DNA from: Scatophagus argus
Lineage: Eukaryota; Chordata; Actinopteri; Scatophagidae
Direction of reading: 5' to 3'
Assembly (NCBI RefSeq): GCF_020382885.2
Contig: NC_058495.1
Location: 9,107,627-9,171,626, forward strand
DNA length: 64,000 nt
Shown here: positions 39,545 to 52,253 of the stretch, piece by piece
Layout: every line of letters starts with the position of its first letter
Position numbering within the stretch: position 1 is the stretch's first letter
The notes under the pieces: generated by a model
What the model was told of the DNA's origin: nothing
The model's input: the letters and a program-made list of their open reading frames with translations, nothing else
Databases searched by the model: none
Position numbers and translations under genes: made by a program

Positions 39545-41377
39545 TATCATCTGTCTCCTCACAGACGTTACCTCGTCACTACCCCACTACCCATCGCCGT
39601 GACAGATTTCCACTTTGGATGAAGGAGTCACTTTTGCGATGAGTTCAAATAACGTGAATTACCTCAAATCACAAATTTGGAAATAGAGACATTTTCTGTC
39701 CCCAGATGAACCCCTGCAGCTTTTTTTTTTTTTTTTGGTCATGTCAATCTCTTATTGTTGCCATTGAAGATTTAGCCCAAAAACTCATGCACTTGAGATT
39801 TTGCGTTTTTGTCAGAAATTATTTAAAAATGCTTTTTCTGTCAGTGTTTCACGTTTTGTTTGCTTAGCATATGCAGCACTGTATTTTCCACAAATCAAAA
39901 GTTTAGAAAGTCTTAATATTATATCAGTAATGGTGCTCTCGCATGAGTTCCCAGATAACTGCAAATTCTGATGCAACAACAAGTGCAAAAGGTCAAAGGG
40001 GTTTGTAGAAATTGGACCACGGATTCGCCGAGTATTGGTGCTTTGTTTAATCCCATCCACGGTCATGTCTTGGATTAACAGAGGAAAAATTTCCAGCCGT
40101 GAGCAGAAACATGGAGAGAAAAGGACTCTGCTGATTCGCTGTCAAAGGATTATTATTTTAAAGACTGCCCCGTTTTCAGATGAGCTTGAAGGAGCATTGA
40201 AAACACGGCAAAACATCTCAGACTGTCATCTGTGATGTTCTTAATGTTGGGCCTCTAAGATTTGAATTTTGGACATTTTTTTTCCCGGTTTAGAACTCAC
40301 CATGTTATCTTTTTTTAACAGTATGCACTCAAATAAGGTTTAAATTTAGAAATTGCTCCTGTCACTCTTTGGTGTTCCTAAAGGAGAAACTGAGAGGAGT
40401 TTCGGTAGAATCGGATGACAGAATACGATGATATGAACTGTCTGGTAATGTGTGCAGTTTTTCCCTTTTATAGACTTTCTTTCAAGATCTGGCCTGTTTA
40501 GGAAGGTCCTCACAATTACAAACACCAAGAGGGAAAACTCACACTATGTCTCTTTGGAGTGTGAATTTAAAAAAATATTGCTATTAAATTTAAAATCAAC
40601 TTATTGGTTCAGTTAACTCCCGAATGTGCAAACCACATTGTAAAGTTTAATTAACTGCTTTAAAACTTTTTCTGATTACATTTCTTTTAGCACACGGACT
40701 TTGCTTGAAGAGCTTCACCAGTCCATTTTAGGGTAAAACAAACAAGGTAAGGTAATCAGGTCTTATGATAAAGCGTTGCTCAAACTATAATCATTAAGCT
40801 GCTAAAACCTTCATTTGGACTTTCAAATGTTGTGCTCTCTTTTTCCTTTATTGTTTCATTTCTAATTTTAAGCGTTGCCATTTTTTTTCTGTCAGTGCGA
40901 CTATGATTCCCGTTGTAACATTTAAAAATCTTTTTTCCAGCTACCTGTTGTGTTGTGCTGCACAGATTCATTTCTGCACAACTTACTGTACAACTTGCAT
41001 ACAACTTGCATATGGGTACATACACTGCCTTGCACTCATTTGAAATCAGTACTGAAAACAGAAAACGGTTTGCACTACATGAAAAGATGTCCTTTGCACA
41101 ATGCAGGCTGACCAGGTTTCTGTTCGTCTCTTCTCCCCAGTATACATACAGTGTGTTTGATGTAACCTCATTCTGTAAAAAGGCTGATCTGCATAATCTT
41201 TTTCCTGATTAGTGAAATAAGGAACTGAACCTCTGATTTTAGTGAATTTTAGGTGCTGACACTGTTGACGTCAATGCTGACATTTAGACGTTTGAGACTT
41301 TTTGTTGTGGTGGTAGAAAATGTTGCCCAGAACAATGAACTACAATGTGAGCTCCATGTGAAATTGAATTTGTTTCC

Positions 41378-41383
41378 AATAAA
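41378..41383 (+). terminator. tarbp2: Likely tarbp2 poly(A) signal
   Basis: AATAAA in TTTCCAATAAAACATTTTTG, followed by T-rich sequence. It would give a 3' UTR of about 1.85 kb (from 39,545). A long T-run lies within that UTR at about 39,721-39,737. The tespa1 stop on the other strand lies about 540 bases further on. Confidence 0.5.
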
Positions 41384-41655
41384 ACATTTTTGTAACCTTT
41401 ACTGCCAAATGTTGTCATAATGACTTCAACATGCTTTCATTTTAAGAAGAATTAGAGGCAGATTCCTTCTGATGTCAGTGTTTTTAATTTATCTGGTTAC
41501 GCAACTGACTCGCGGAAATGTCTCCTTTTGAAGAGTTCCCTGTGTTTGTTGTACTTTGTCCCCTTTTGTGTTTTCTGTCTGTAAGTGTGTGTGTTTATGT
41601 GGCTAATGGCAGCCCCCCTTGAAACGGAGGTTCATAAGGGGCACTCCCGGTTAAA

Positions 41656-41676
41656 TAAATAAATAAATAAATAAAA
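41656..41676. repeat. (AAAT)n microsatellite
   Basis: Five AAAT units between the convergent tarbp2 and tespa1 3' ends, preceded by GGTTAAATAA, which resembles the end of an L2-type element. Confidence 0.8.
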
Positions 41677-41925
41677 TTCCTGATTGAATTACCATTCTAT
41701 TAAAAAGTTGTCCCCACAGTATTACATCAAGACAGTTTCACGTTTACCGATTCACAATATGCTCTGTTCAGCGTCGGGTGACCCAGTCCAAAGAAATCTT
41801 TTGGGCCTGGTTGGAGTTCCTTGCATGGATGCACTTTGCTAATCCTTAGTTGAACAAGTTCAGTCTTCAGTGGAAGAAAAACTCCACAGGCGTGAAAACA
41901 TTTAATTGGAGCTCTGGCTTTTCTG

Positions 41926-44900
41926 TCATCTGTTATGTGAGGGACTGACTTCTTCGTCCGCGTAGCCGCTGCTGTCTGACTGCATGCTGTCGCCTCGCAC
42001 CACTTCACCTGCACAAGGACACACACACATACACACACACGCACACAGTCAGGCAACAACTCTGTACACAGCTGCTCAAATACAGCTGCAGTCTGACCTG
42101 AATAGAAACACAGGGGCACACACAGTATGTTTCTAGTGACAGACACACCTACTCAATGACCTGTATACACACATCCTCACACATTCATCCTTTTCTACAT
42201 GCATTTGTCTCAACTATTCAATTCCTCACATCATGTCTGCCCTCAATGCAAGACTCCCTAATGCAAAATAAACTCCCTAAAGTCAAATATTCAGGTTTAG
42301 AATGAATTTTTCTCTCACAAACACACACACACACACACACACGCTGTGTAAGCACTGAGGGACAGCGTTCTGGATGCAGCAGCTGTGACAGTGTTGACTG
42401 GCAACATCCTTTTCTCACTTTTAGAGATGTTCGAAATGGGTGGATGCTGTTTTTGTTGTTAACTTGCTGTTAACACTCACACAAATAAAATATAAATATA
42501 CCATGACATACCATACCACACAGTACCTTTGTACTGACGTTTTTTCAACAGCGGAGAAGTTCTTATAGTTCTTGTAGTCTCTGATTGTCCAAAATCTTCC
42601 TCTTCTCCACTATGCACCTTTGGAGACAAAAGGCATGAAATATTCATTATTTATGGTTTACATACAAACACACTATTTGTATGTTTGATTTTTGTATTAT
42701 TGGAATTTAAATAAATGTGAAAAATTATGTATTGTTTTATCAGTGGTTTGGTATTAAAAACAGTCTAATTCATGTCATAAATAACTAAATACATTACATT
42801 TGGATTGATGTAACTTTGTTATTAATATTGAAATTTATACAGTAAAAAATAAAAATATCTCTTGTGTCATTCAGCCCTAAATGACAGTAACTGCACTGTG
42901 CAATACTGTTGTAACTACTGTACCTCCTCCAGCTCAAAGGAGTTAACCTGTTGCAGGTTATTCGAGACCTGCCCCAGGTTCTGATTTGCCAGTGGATTGA
43001 GGTACTGGCTTTTCCCCTCGTTGAAAGACTCTTCAGAAGTCTGGACGGTTGAAGTATGGCTGGAATCCGGTGTGTTCAGAGAACAGGAAGAAACATCTTG
43101 CTCCTCCCAGCCAGTCACCGTGATGTAGCACTGGGCGAAGCTACCAGTGGAGGCCATGACAGGAAGTGACCTGGTTGCACCTGTGTGAGAGTTCTCATCA
43201 GGCTCAGAGGCAGCCGTTTGCATTTGTGATCCAGGACTTGGTCTGTCTGAGGGTACTGTCTCACAGCAGACAGCAGTGTATGTTTTAGGACTATGAGTGC
43301 AGAAAGGTGTCTGGTGTACGCTCTCAACTATCCGTGGGCAGATTAGATCAAATGTAACCTTGGCAACTGGTTTCAGATGCGCAGTATCACTCTGAGTTGA
43401 GCATGAGCTCAGCTCTGGCTGACATGAAAGAAACTGATGATCTGCTTCTATCACAGTTTCTCCTGATACTGACGACGCAAGAGATGTTCTTACACTGTGA
43501 GTCCTACTGTCAAGGCCAACTGCTTTGATGCTGTTTTCATCGGCATCAACATCATCTGTTTGTTTACTGCCCAACATCTCCCGATGACAGACTTTTATTA
43601 CATTGTGAAGTGTCTCTGTGTCCATCGTGGTCTGCTCTGGTCGTTCCTCTTTCCCACCGTCACAGGATTTATCACCGCCCGTAACCAATCTCACACACAC
43701 AGCTGAATTTCTCCTATTATAGTCACCCAAGTCCAACTTCTTGGACACCCCAGTCTTGACATTATCCAGCACTATGTCCACGACATCAGGGAGGCTGGAC
43801 CTTTTTTTGGGTGAGGGCTGTGGAGAGGTGGAGTCAGACCCTCGTGGAGAGCCCGTGTAAAGACACATCTTAGAGACGGTGTCCTTCAGTCTCTCCACAG
43901 GAGACCGTGGTTCACTGCGAACGCTGCTCCTGAAGCGTCCAATCCTCTCCACGGGCGACGAAGAGAAGGTAAACTCTGGTGTTGCCAATTTCTGGAGTGG
44001 AGTGCGGGAAACGTGAGAGTAGAGGGAGTAGAAAGCGTTGGCCATTGCTGTGAGCACTTGTACTTGTCTGAAGCGACCTGTAGAAAGAATGAAATGTCAG
44101 TTAATACATGTAAAACTGATCTCATTTGCTACATCCCAGAATTATTTCACCTGATTACGACTTCATGGTCTTACTAGCGAGAGAGAGGCTGGGGTCTTCC
44201 TCTCGTATCCGCCGTAGCTGCGAGTCCAGGAAGAGGCGGAAGTTGATGCCCTGAGCCAGAGAGGGGAAAGTGAAGAAGCGAGGAGGGATGCGAACGGTGA
44301 CCTGTGGTTCATCGCAGCCGAAGCCAAGCTCGTACAGCGTCTCCTCTGCATCCTCCGAGCACAACTGCAGAACCTCCGATACACTGGTGCGCAAACGAGG
44401 GGGGGAAAAAAGGAGGGAAACAGTTTCTTTTCTGTTAAAGGCTACTGAAGAAAAACTGTAATTTGGAGCTTAAGTTTAAAGTTGTAGTCAAGCATGTATG
44501 CTGCTTATTATTAGAGTTACAAAGTACTTTGCCATATAATGAAACGTGAGACAAATAAGCAGTGCATACATGTGGAAAAAAAGAATGAAATACTATTAGA
44601 TAGAATAAAGACATAAAAAGACATAAAAACTGAAATGTTAAGAAGGAAAATGTATCTGGAAAGCTGTGACTTGTCCAGCAAGTCAGTCTGCTTATCAGTC
44701 TTAATACCTACAAAATAATAAACCTTTTTAACGTGTCAAAGCCTCACCTTGATGCAGTTTTACAGGTGGAGGAGGAGAGGCAGCTGGAGGCCATGCTGTG
44801 GCCCAAGTTCAGCGATGGCAGACAAAGTGTCTGACGAGGTGTGCTGTGGACGAGACGTACGACAAGTTAGAATGAATACGACCAACAATCAGACCGGATC

Positions 44901-46144
44901 AAACAGTAATTTTAAGTAATAACCTTAATAAGAAAAGCAAACACAAAGCCTCGCGGATTTACATTTGCTCGAGGAACAGGGCGGCCACTGACCTGCTGCT
45001 GAGTCTCTTGTGACCTTGATTGATGGAACAATGTCGGACGAGGCTTCATGGTCAACAGAGTGAGGAAAAAGAGAAAAACAACAATTATCCATTCTTTTAA
45101 ATGTTATATCGGGTTTACAAATTCAGAAGGCCGAATCTCTTTGAATACTCTTTCAAAACTTAGAAGGTGTCCACATGATGGACTGTACTTTACCCAGCAG
45201 TCAAGTGATAAATGAATGCCATCATGTCTCATTTACACCTCTGAACCATTTCAGCAGAAAAGCCAGAGGTGTGAACACAAGCTGATGACATTAGAGCAGA
45301 CGCTGCTGTGATGGTGTTGGTGGTGGGTGGGGGAGTTAAACTGTGCATGCACTGTGGGTGTAGCTAATATGCGACCAGAGTGTGTGTTCTTATGCAAAAA
45401 TAGGAAATGGAGTCCAAAATACAGAATAACCGCTGGTAGTGCAACGATTAAAGCAACTTGGATTCATATTCACTAACATTCACTAATACTATAGCACAAC
45501 ATTCTTCATGTCTTGTTGTTTTCATGATTAACGCAACTAGAAGACGACAGTTGCTACTCACCCAGCTTCATCCGTAAATTCTCTACCATTCAACACAGAC
45601 GCTGAAACGAAGAAGAACAATACGTTGGCATGAATCTGAATTCATATGTCATGTTTAGAAGACATATAAATGAAAAACAGAATTAAAATTAAAATCATTA
45701 TGTACTTCATTACCCTTCTGTAACACCCAGTGATATCACCCTTAACCTGTAAAATAAGGTGTTGTTTTGACCTTACAGTAATTATATTATGGAATATAAC
45801 TTCTCTTCTCATGTAAAGACTGTACAAGTGGCCCTGAAAGGCTATGTGTGTAAACACAGTTCAACTTCATATAAAATCTTTCAGGAGTTACACATCTTGA
45901 GGTATTAAAAAAAAAAATAAAAATTTCACACCCTACACTTCCGCTTCTCCAAAAATATCCTCCTTGGCAGGAGTACAGTAACATTGCATAACACTGGACA
46001 TCTCTGTGACATAACACAAATGATATGCACAATGCTTCCCTCTCTGTGTCCTCGTCACCACTATTACAAAGCTTAGGTTTGTTGAACATTCATGATGCAA
46101 CCCTCATTTTCCTGCAGGGACATTTCCTGCTTTGTTAGTTCTCT

Positions 46145-46175
<31 letters not shown>

Positions 46176-47929
46176 ACCGTCAGCACCAAGACTCAGCTCA
46201 TCATCAAAATGGTTAGTTTTCAGGCCATACTCTGAAGAAAAGGCACGCAGTCAATATTTAAAGTCATTTCATATTTAGTATATATTTAATATCTTAATTT
46301 CCTGAAAATTATCTGCTAAAAATAAAAAAAAATCTTCTCTTGATTTACATGCTGACAAACTTTAACTTAAGAGATATTTTCAATGTAGGCCTTTTACTTT
46401 TAACCGTCTATTTCTATACTGCAGTAATACCACTTTTACTGATGTAAAAATAGGTTCTAGACACTTCCTCCACCACTGGCCATGTGGCTGGATATTGGAG
46501 TTGATCTGCATTCACAGTACTACATGCAAACACTAAATATGCTAAATACATCGCAGATACCAAAATTGACTGATTGTAAATGGGACCCACTTGTTCATGA
46601 CAAGGCCAGGTTTCAACTCATACTCACCGAAACTCAGCTGACCAGAGTTTTCTGAGCAGGCCTCTGACCTGTGAGATATAAGCCAACATGACACGCTTAA
46701 ACACACACACACACACATCCGGTCAGCGACATTTGCATGCTTCTTCCATCAACTAAGTGGCTTTGCATAGATAGCCTCATTTGCAGCAAGATAGCAACCT
46801 TGCTACAGTACACGCTTCTTAGAGCCACTTAGATCTGTTCCCTGATCAGCTCTCAAAAGGCCACTGAAGTCGATCAACTTCCTCTTAAAACGTTCACACG
46901 CAGAGCACCATTAAGGCCAACACCTCCAAACCGATCTAGTCATTTTCATGCTGAGTTCTCAGAATTGTTAGCCATCACGCCACCCCTATCACTGTATTCT
47001 TTCTTAGTGTTGGGAGCCATTTACATGCTGACACTCTGCGCGTCACCGACTGCCAACAATGCAGCTTACTTTTCAATGCCTGAAATAAGGGGCATTAAAT
47101 AATGTCTGTATGTGTGCTGACCTTGTTCCTCCAGTCAGTTTGATAACAGCAAGAGGGAACTGATATTTCCCTGTACTAATATAATTATTTTAATTACTGT
47201 AAACCACAAACAAATTCTGAAAACGTCAAAGAAATCAAGTTGTCTGTTTTCTTGAAAAAAAAGAAAAAGACTGGATGGCTTGCTGAAACGTTTCCATCTA
47301 TATCTTGTTGGTAACATGTTTTACTATAATGCTGTCTGCATACTAACACTGTGGTTTTAAAGAACTTGAATGAGCTTGTTTTTCCAACTGAGCTGTACGT
47401 GCATCATGTAAGGCTATTGTGGTGAAAACAATACTGTCACTGCCTCACCACAGCATCATCCTGAAACACCTGACCTCAGAGAGTTTCCACTTTCTACTGT
47501 TTGTTTAACCAGTTCCGAGTGAGTGACACCTTGTCCTTCAAGACCCTGTTGCTGCACTAAAAACATCATCTTACACAACAAAACAAAGTAGCAACAAAGC
47601 CAGCTGACTCACCCGCAGCCCAGGAGCCAGTTCTCAATCTTTCCTGTGAAGCATCCTGTGGAAATTACACAATTTCTGTTATGATAAACTGGGCACAAAA
47701 TCTCTCACTACTACCTAAAATCAATACTTGATCCTGGACATCCTGGAGCTCAAAGAATCTTTTCTTTCCTAAGCCGGGACTCACCGTCGGAAAAGACATC
47801 ATCGTCTGCTATCGAGGTAGAGGGGAAGATGCACGGCGGTCCTTCAGAGTCCAGCTCCTCCAGAGTGGGCCACTGGCGGCTGCTGTTGATCCAGGCTCGC
47901 CGCCTCACTGTGGATGACGGGCTCTCCAT
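41926..47929 (-). CDS. tespa1: TESPA1-like KRAP-family IP3-receptor-binding protein
   Basis: TESPA1 links T-cell receptor signalling to IP3 receptors and calcium release in thymocytes; the fish role is inferred. Exons in transcript order: 47,929-47,785; 47,655-47,613; 46,668-46,628; 46,231-46,178; 45,601-45,562; 45,043-44,993; 44,843-44,748; 44,383-44,175; 44,077-42,924; 42,617-42,527; 42,008-41,926. All phases close, giving 668 aa (human about 521). Recognised parts: RRRAWINSSRQWPTLEELD at the start; the KRAP domain about 157-226 (ELGFGCDEP ... VRIPPRFFTFPSLAQGINF ... LRRIREEDPSLSLAS) with the FF pair reported as important for receptor binding; then ANAFYSLYSHVSRTPLQK, SKMCLYTGSPRG and FELEEVHSGEEED, all colinear with human TESPA1. 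The C-terminus keeps MQSDSSGYADEE, a tail that I associate with the larger relatives ITPRID1/2. The extra length lies mainly in exon 9. Exon 6 (51 nt) is the least certain. Confidence 0.85.
42317..42342. repeat. (CA)n microsatellite in tespa1 last intron
   Basis: About 13 CA units between the last two tespa1 coding exons. Confidence 0.9.
46145..46171. repeat. (TG)n microsatellite abutting a tespa1 5' splice site
   Basis: About 13 TG units on the + strand. Read on the gene strand it is a CA repeat beginning within seven bases of the exon-4 donor GTAAGTA. Confidence 0.95.
46405..46485. mobile_element. MITE-family border fragment in tespa1 intron 3
   Basis: Contains CCACTTTTACTGATGTAAAA and ends ACACTTCCTCCACCACTGGC, the inverse complement of the GGTGGAGGAAGT-type border of the dispersed element at 13.5-16.4 kb. 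Fragmentary. Confidence 0.4.
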
Positions 47930-48990
47930 CGCCTCAGTTCACGGACAGCTGGGGAACGTGGTGGGGTCGAAGCTACAGACACACAAAGACGATAAAACAT
48001 TTTTCAACTTGGTGCAAAAGGCTGAGCCTGATAACATCTTGCACCATTTTTTTTTTTATGACTTCAGCTTTTTTTTATATATTAACAGATCTTCCTCATA
48101 ACTTACATGCTTTGACAAGTTTGGCAAGTCTTTGAAAAACTGATACTGACATTTTTTATGTGGATTACCTCTGAGGTAGATGCTTTTCTCAATTACTGCC
48201 TTTAAATTTGTGTTTTCCAACTAAAAACATTACTGAACTACTGATTAAGCACGACCACCTTTTGAAAGCCAAATATCAGTCCAACCATAATATGAAACTA
48301 GAACAAACACAACAACACTGCATCAAGTTCCTGTTGAAAGTCGAACGTATGTTAACTGTAAAAATAAAGATATAGTTACAATTAAATATTATTTCTTCAG
48401 GAGAAGAATGTCAATGACAAAACATAAAAGTGCCAAGACGAACACATCAAATGTCTCATGGTGTAATAAAATATCTGAGCAGGATATGTTTAAACAAGGT
48501 GCATACAGCAGAATAAAATGATAAATAACTCTGTATACGTTCACATTAACAGACAGACATATAAACAAAGTGACAGATAGAGCCACCCAAAGCCACTGCT
48601 ACACGAAGCCAGAGATAAATGAAAAGAAAACTTGCATTATAGCCTATTAATGAATGAAAGAGTATTTTGAGAAAAGATTCTTGTATGTCAATCATATATG
48701 AAATAATATTTACATTTACATTTATTTAATTTAAATCAGACGATGTGTTGTGTTGTGTGTAAAATGACGATGAAAGAGACCAAAACTGGTGCATCCAGTT
48801 TGTGTTAATTGTAAAGTTTTTTTTTTAGCTGAATTAAATCGACCGAAAAGCAGTAAATAAACTCGACACAAAGAAAAGCAGCCTTTACCTTCATCGATGC
48901 AGTAGTTTCACTTCTGTCCCTCTGGCGCTCTCTCGTTTCCTGTTGTCGCAGGTTGAGGTGTCTGAAACGTCTCTGCTGCTGCTGCAGTCT
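47930..48990 (-). other. tespa1: Predicted tespa1 5' UTR: split leader with a short uORF
   Basis: Upstream of the tespa1 ATG, an acceptor TCTGTAG gives an exon starting at 47,972, and a donor AAG|GTAAAG at 48,889 ends a likely non-coding first exon. Joined this way, an ATG at 48,894 opens a 14-codon uORF that stops at TGA (47,936-47,934), four bases before the main ATG. The transcription start and the left end of exon 1 are unknown. Confidence 0.4.
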
Positions 48991-51300
48991 TCAGCAAACC
49001 CTCAAAGTGCCTCCAGCCTGCTCTGTTCTGCCTTTGGTTTACCGATGATCACGACTTTCTGGTAAATTCCCTCTGATTCACGTCCACGTGTGTGCTGGAA
49101 GCTGCGCGGATACGCACTGTGTGTGAGATGTGTGCAGACTGGTAGGAAGTGACTTTGCATCTCATCTGAAATACAGCAGTTTAATCAGCGTGGGACGCAG
49201 CTGCGGCACATCCTGCAGAGGCAAGAGCACGCTGGGGCGAGCAGCTTTCTGGAAATGTCACGCGTATGGCTGATTACACAACACAAAATATCTCTATTCA
49301 CAATAACTTTATTCTCAAGGCAGACAAACAGGGTGCAAATGGCACGCGCAAAAAAAAAAAAAAAGTTAAATTATGAATTGAATTCAAGACCATATTCTCA
49401 AACAGCTTTTACATTAAAATAATCTGATATCATCATGTCAGGAAACACGCAGCTTAGAGTTAATTAATCATTCACTGATGTTTTATAGATCAGTTATAAA
49501 CAGACTATAGACAACTTTTCAGTTGGTCCTCCTTCACCATCACACTTATGTTGATCTCTTTAGTTTGTCATGAAGCGTCCACCAATGGCCTGTTTGACCT
49601 CTTCATTACTAACACCTAGAAATGTCTACTTTAAGGTCTATTACCTGTCGTTAAGGACTTACTGAGGTGACTGCAGACATAAGGGCTTAAGAGAAAGGGA
49701 GAAACTCATGACTAATGACTTGATTTTATTAATCATTCAAAAGGTCAGAGAAGCTGTTTCAATTAATGCTTTTTGTTAAATTCCAACCTACCACCTATGA
49801 GAGTGCTGTATGTTTACTTAAAGTTTATATCTGACTTAATGTCTTTGACACATGCAGTTCCACGTATTGGGTTTTCTGAGGGTCTTGTGAATAGTGTCTT
49901 GTAAGGGTGTGAGGGTCATTCATAATAATGCTTAAAGCTGATCTGAAAAGCATTCGTTCATGTTGATAAAGCCATTAGTTACAACTTACAGACCCTTATC
50001 AGACTCTTTAATGGAGGTAAAACAAAAATGGTAGACCATCAACCTGAGCTTTAGTGGTGATGGGGAGGAACTAAGGGACAGTGGAAGGAAGTAAGTACAT
50101 GAAATACTGTACTCAGTGGTGATTTTGAGGTATTTTTTTTTCTATTTCATGCTACTTTATAGGCCCACTACTAGCAAGACTTATTACATCACTAAATGAA
50201 TTTGACAGTAAAGGTTAGTTGTTATTTTCTCACAACAGAAAAAAAAACTTCAAACATTTAGTTTAAATAACAATGTCATTAAGGACTGAAATCCATTTGT
50301 TTGCATCAACTACAGTTTCAAGGTGCCTGCAAACTGTCATGGCTTGTTGGTTGCACTTGAACACACTCCAAGATGAAATATCTGCAGTGAAAAGGACCCA
50401 ATATACATACAAAACAGTGGTACACTTCCAGAATATGTTACTTTAGTATGGATTAAAATACCCCAAAATGTATATATTTTGTATTTATGTATGTATTCTG
50501 TAGGTTTGCTCCAACCGTTTCATTTTACATATACAGTGACAATAAAGATGTTATCTTATATTATATTATATTGCATTTTATTATATTATATAGGCATAAT
50601 AACACAGGGTACATTCTGCTGCAACACGCTATGGTACTCCTACTTAAATAAATGGTCTAAACACTTTTTCCACTGCTAAAGGGAGTTCCTTCATCATGCA
50701 GAGCAGCCAAGATGTGATATAGTGAAAAAATACAAAAACAATTGTCAGTATTAACTGGGTTTGCATTTGTTTGGAGGGGCAGATGGGAGAGAGAAATGGG
50801 AGAAACAGTCACAGGTAAGACTAAGTCAAATAACATCAGATTATGTCACTTCAGATGGAGCTGGGTGGATGCAGGCTTGGCCTGAGAATGGACTCCACCC
50901 TCTGTCCTGTTTACATGGGCACATGTGCTACTTCACTGACAGCCCCCTCGTACATCCCAATAATAAAAGCCCTCCCACAGGCAAGCCATTTTCTCCTCCC
51001 AGCGCGGTTACAGCCAGTGTGTGAGTGTGATGGGGTCTCTTCTCCTCCACCCTGAATGACTCCTCCCGCCTCCTTGCCGTATCCCAGCCCACATGGCGCC
51101 ACCAGGGAGTGGCCAGTGGCCACGGAGGCAAGACTTGAATTCGGAATACGCCTTCCTCACTTCTCGCCTCCTTGTTCAGTGGGGCAAAAGCAGATGATGG
51201 GACATGACATCGTCACAGTATGAAATGATATGACAATATCACAGACGGAGTCAGGGGAAATTTCAGCGTTTATGTGAACAACACTTACTCATGGCGCCTT
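48991..51300. other. Intergenic region between divergent tespa1 and sp1
   Basis: No gene seen. It includes a CpG-containing patch near 48.9-49.25 kb that probably holds the tespa1 promoter, an A-run near 49,350, a MITE fragment at about 50,079-50,172 (ACTGTACTCAGTGGTG ... TTTCATGCTACTTTATAGG), a short TTATA array near 50,550-50,590, and a more GC-rich patch from about 50,900. Confidence 0.5.
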
Positions 51301-51368
51301 TTATGCGGAAAACAGATAAGCAAACGTCAATCATACTCAGTGCTACAACCTACCATGCTTGGTCCCGC

Positions 51369-51440
51369 CCAATTGCCCGCATTTGGTCCAATTGCATTGG
51401 CTGGCTGATTCTCTTTGGCAGAAACGGCCTTTTTCATTGG
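51369..51440 (+). promoter_or_regulatory. sp1: Cluster of four CCAAT/ATTGG boxes, putative sp1 promoter
   Basis: CCAAT at 51,369-51,373 and 51,388-51,392, and ATTGG at 51,396-51,400 and 51,436-51,440, lie in a patch with a GC-rich CCCGCCC next to the first box. Clusters of CCAAT boxes bind NF-Y and are typical of TATA-less promoters, including that reported for human SP1. The patch is about 820 bases before the sp1 start codon, so a 5' leader of several hundred bases or another start is required. Confidence 0.45.
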
Positions 51441-52253
51441 TAGGAAGCAGCAATCCTTCGGAAGTAGCTCTCAGAGGTGTGCGCTTCTTTTCATGTAGGA
51501 CAGGGCCGTATAGTATAGTTAAGAGGTGTCACATATTCACAAATTAGGTTGGATTTCTGCAATGCAAAGTTCATTCTTTCATACCGTTACGTAATGCGAT
51601 CCAATTTCGGCATGTTGTTTGCTATTGTGACTAGCGGAGTTTGTGACAGTTGTGTGTTACAAGAGACGTAGTTATCAGTTATCAGTACGTCAAATTGCCT
51701 GTTAAACGAAAAGGGCGTGCTAGATTTGTTTTTTGTGAAATACCTTTGGGTGTGATAGTTAATGTTAGTTACTAGTACAAACAGCAGGTTGAAAGAACTT
51801 ATATCGACTAGAAGAGCTAAATCAAAAGCACACAGACTGGCGTTGGTTCTAAATGAATACTATGATGAGGAACTAAACCTCAAAACTTCATGGCAAACGC
51901 ATTTGACTGAGTACGACCTGGATAAATGTGAATATTCTCATACAAGCCACATTAGTACTTAGAGTGGTGAGCTCTGTCCGGAGACGGGCATTGGTTGGTT
52001 ATGGTTGAAATCTGGTAAAGGGGACATGAATGATGATATTGTGTTAAACTGTAATGTCAGCGTTTGAAATTTAGCAGTTTTAAAAGCTATCCGCTGGTCT
52101 GTTTTCCTGTTCAACGTTGGTAAGCTAACCAGGTACTTAAATCGAACGCACCCGTCTTTCTCCTTCATAGGGGGAGGCCATCAAGTTTCTGTGAAGTTGT
52201 GAAAAGTTGTCAACTCGAAAAAAGCCTAGAGAAACTCCTCCCGTCTTCAAATT

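Noticed and set aside
51762..51962. 66-codon frame upstream of sp1
   Set aside because: No similarity to a known protein; it probably lies in the sp1 leader or first intron.
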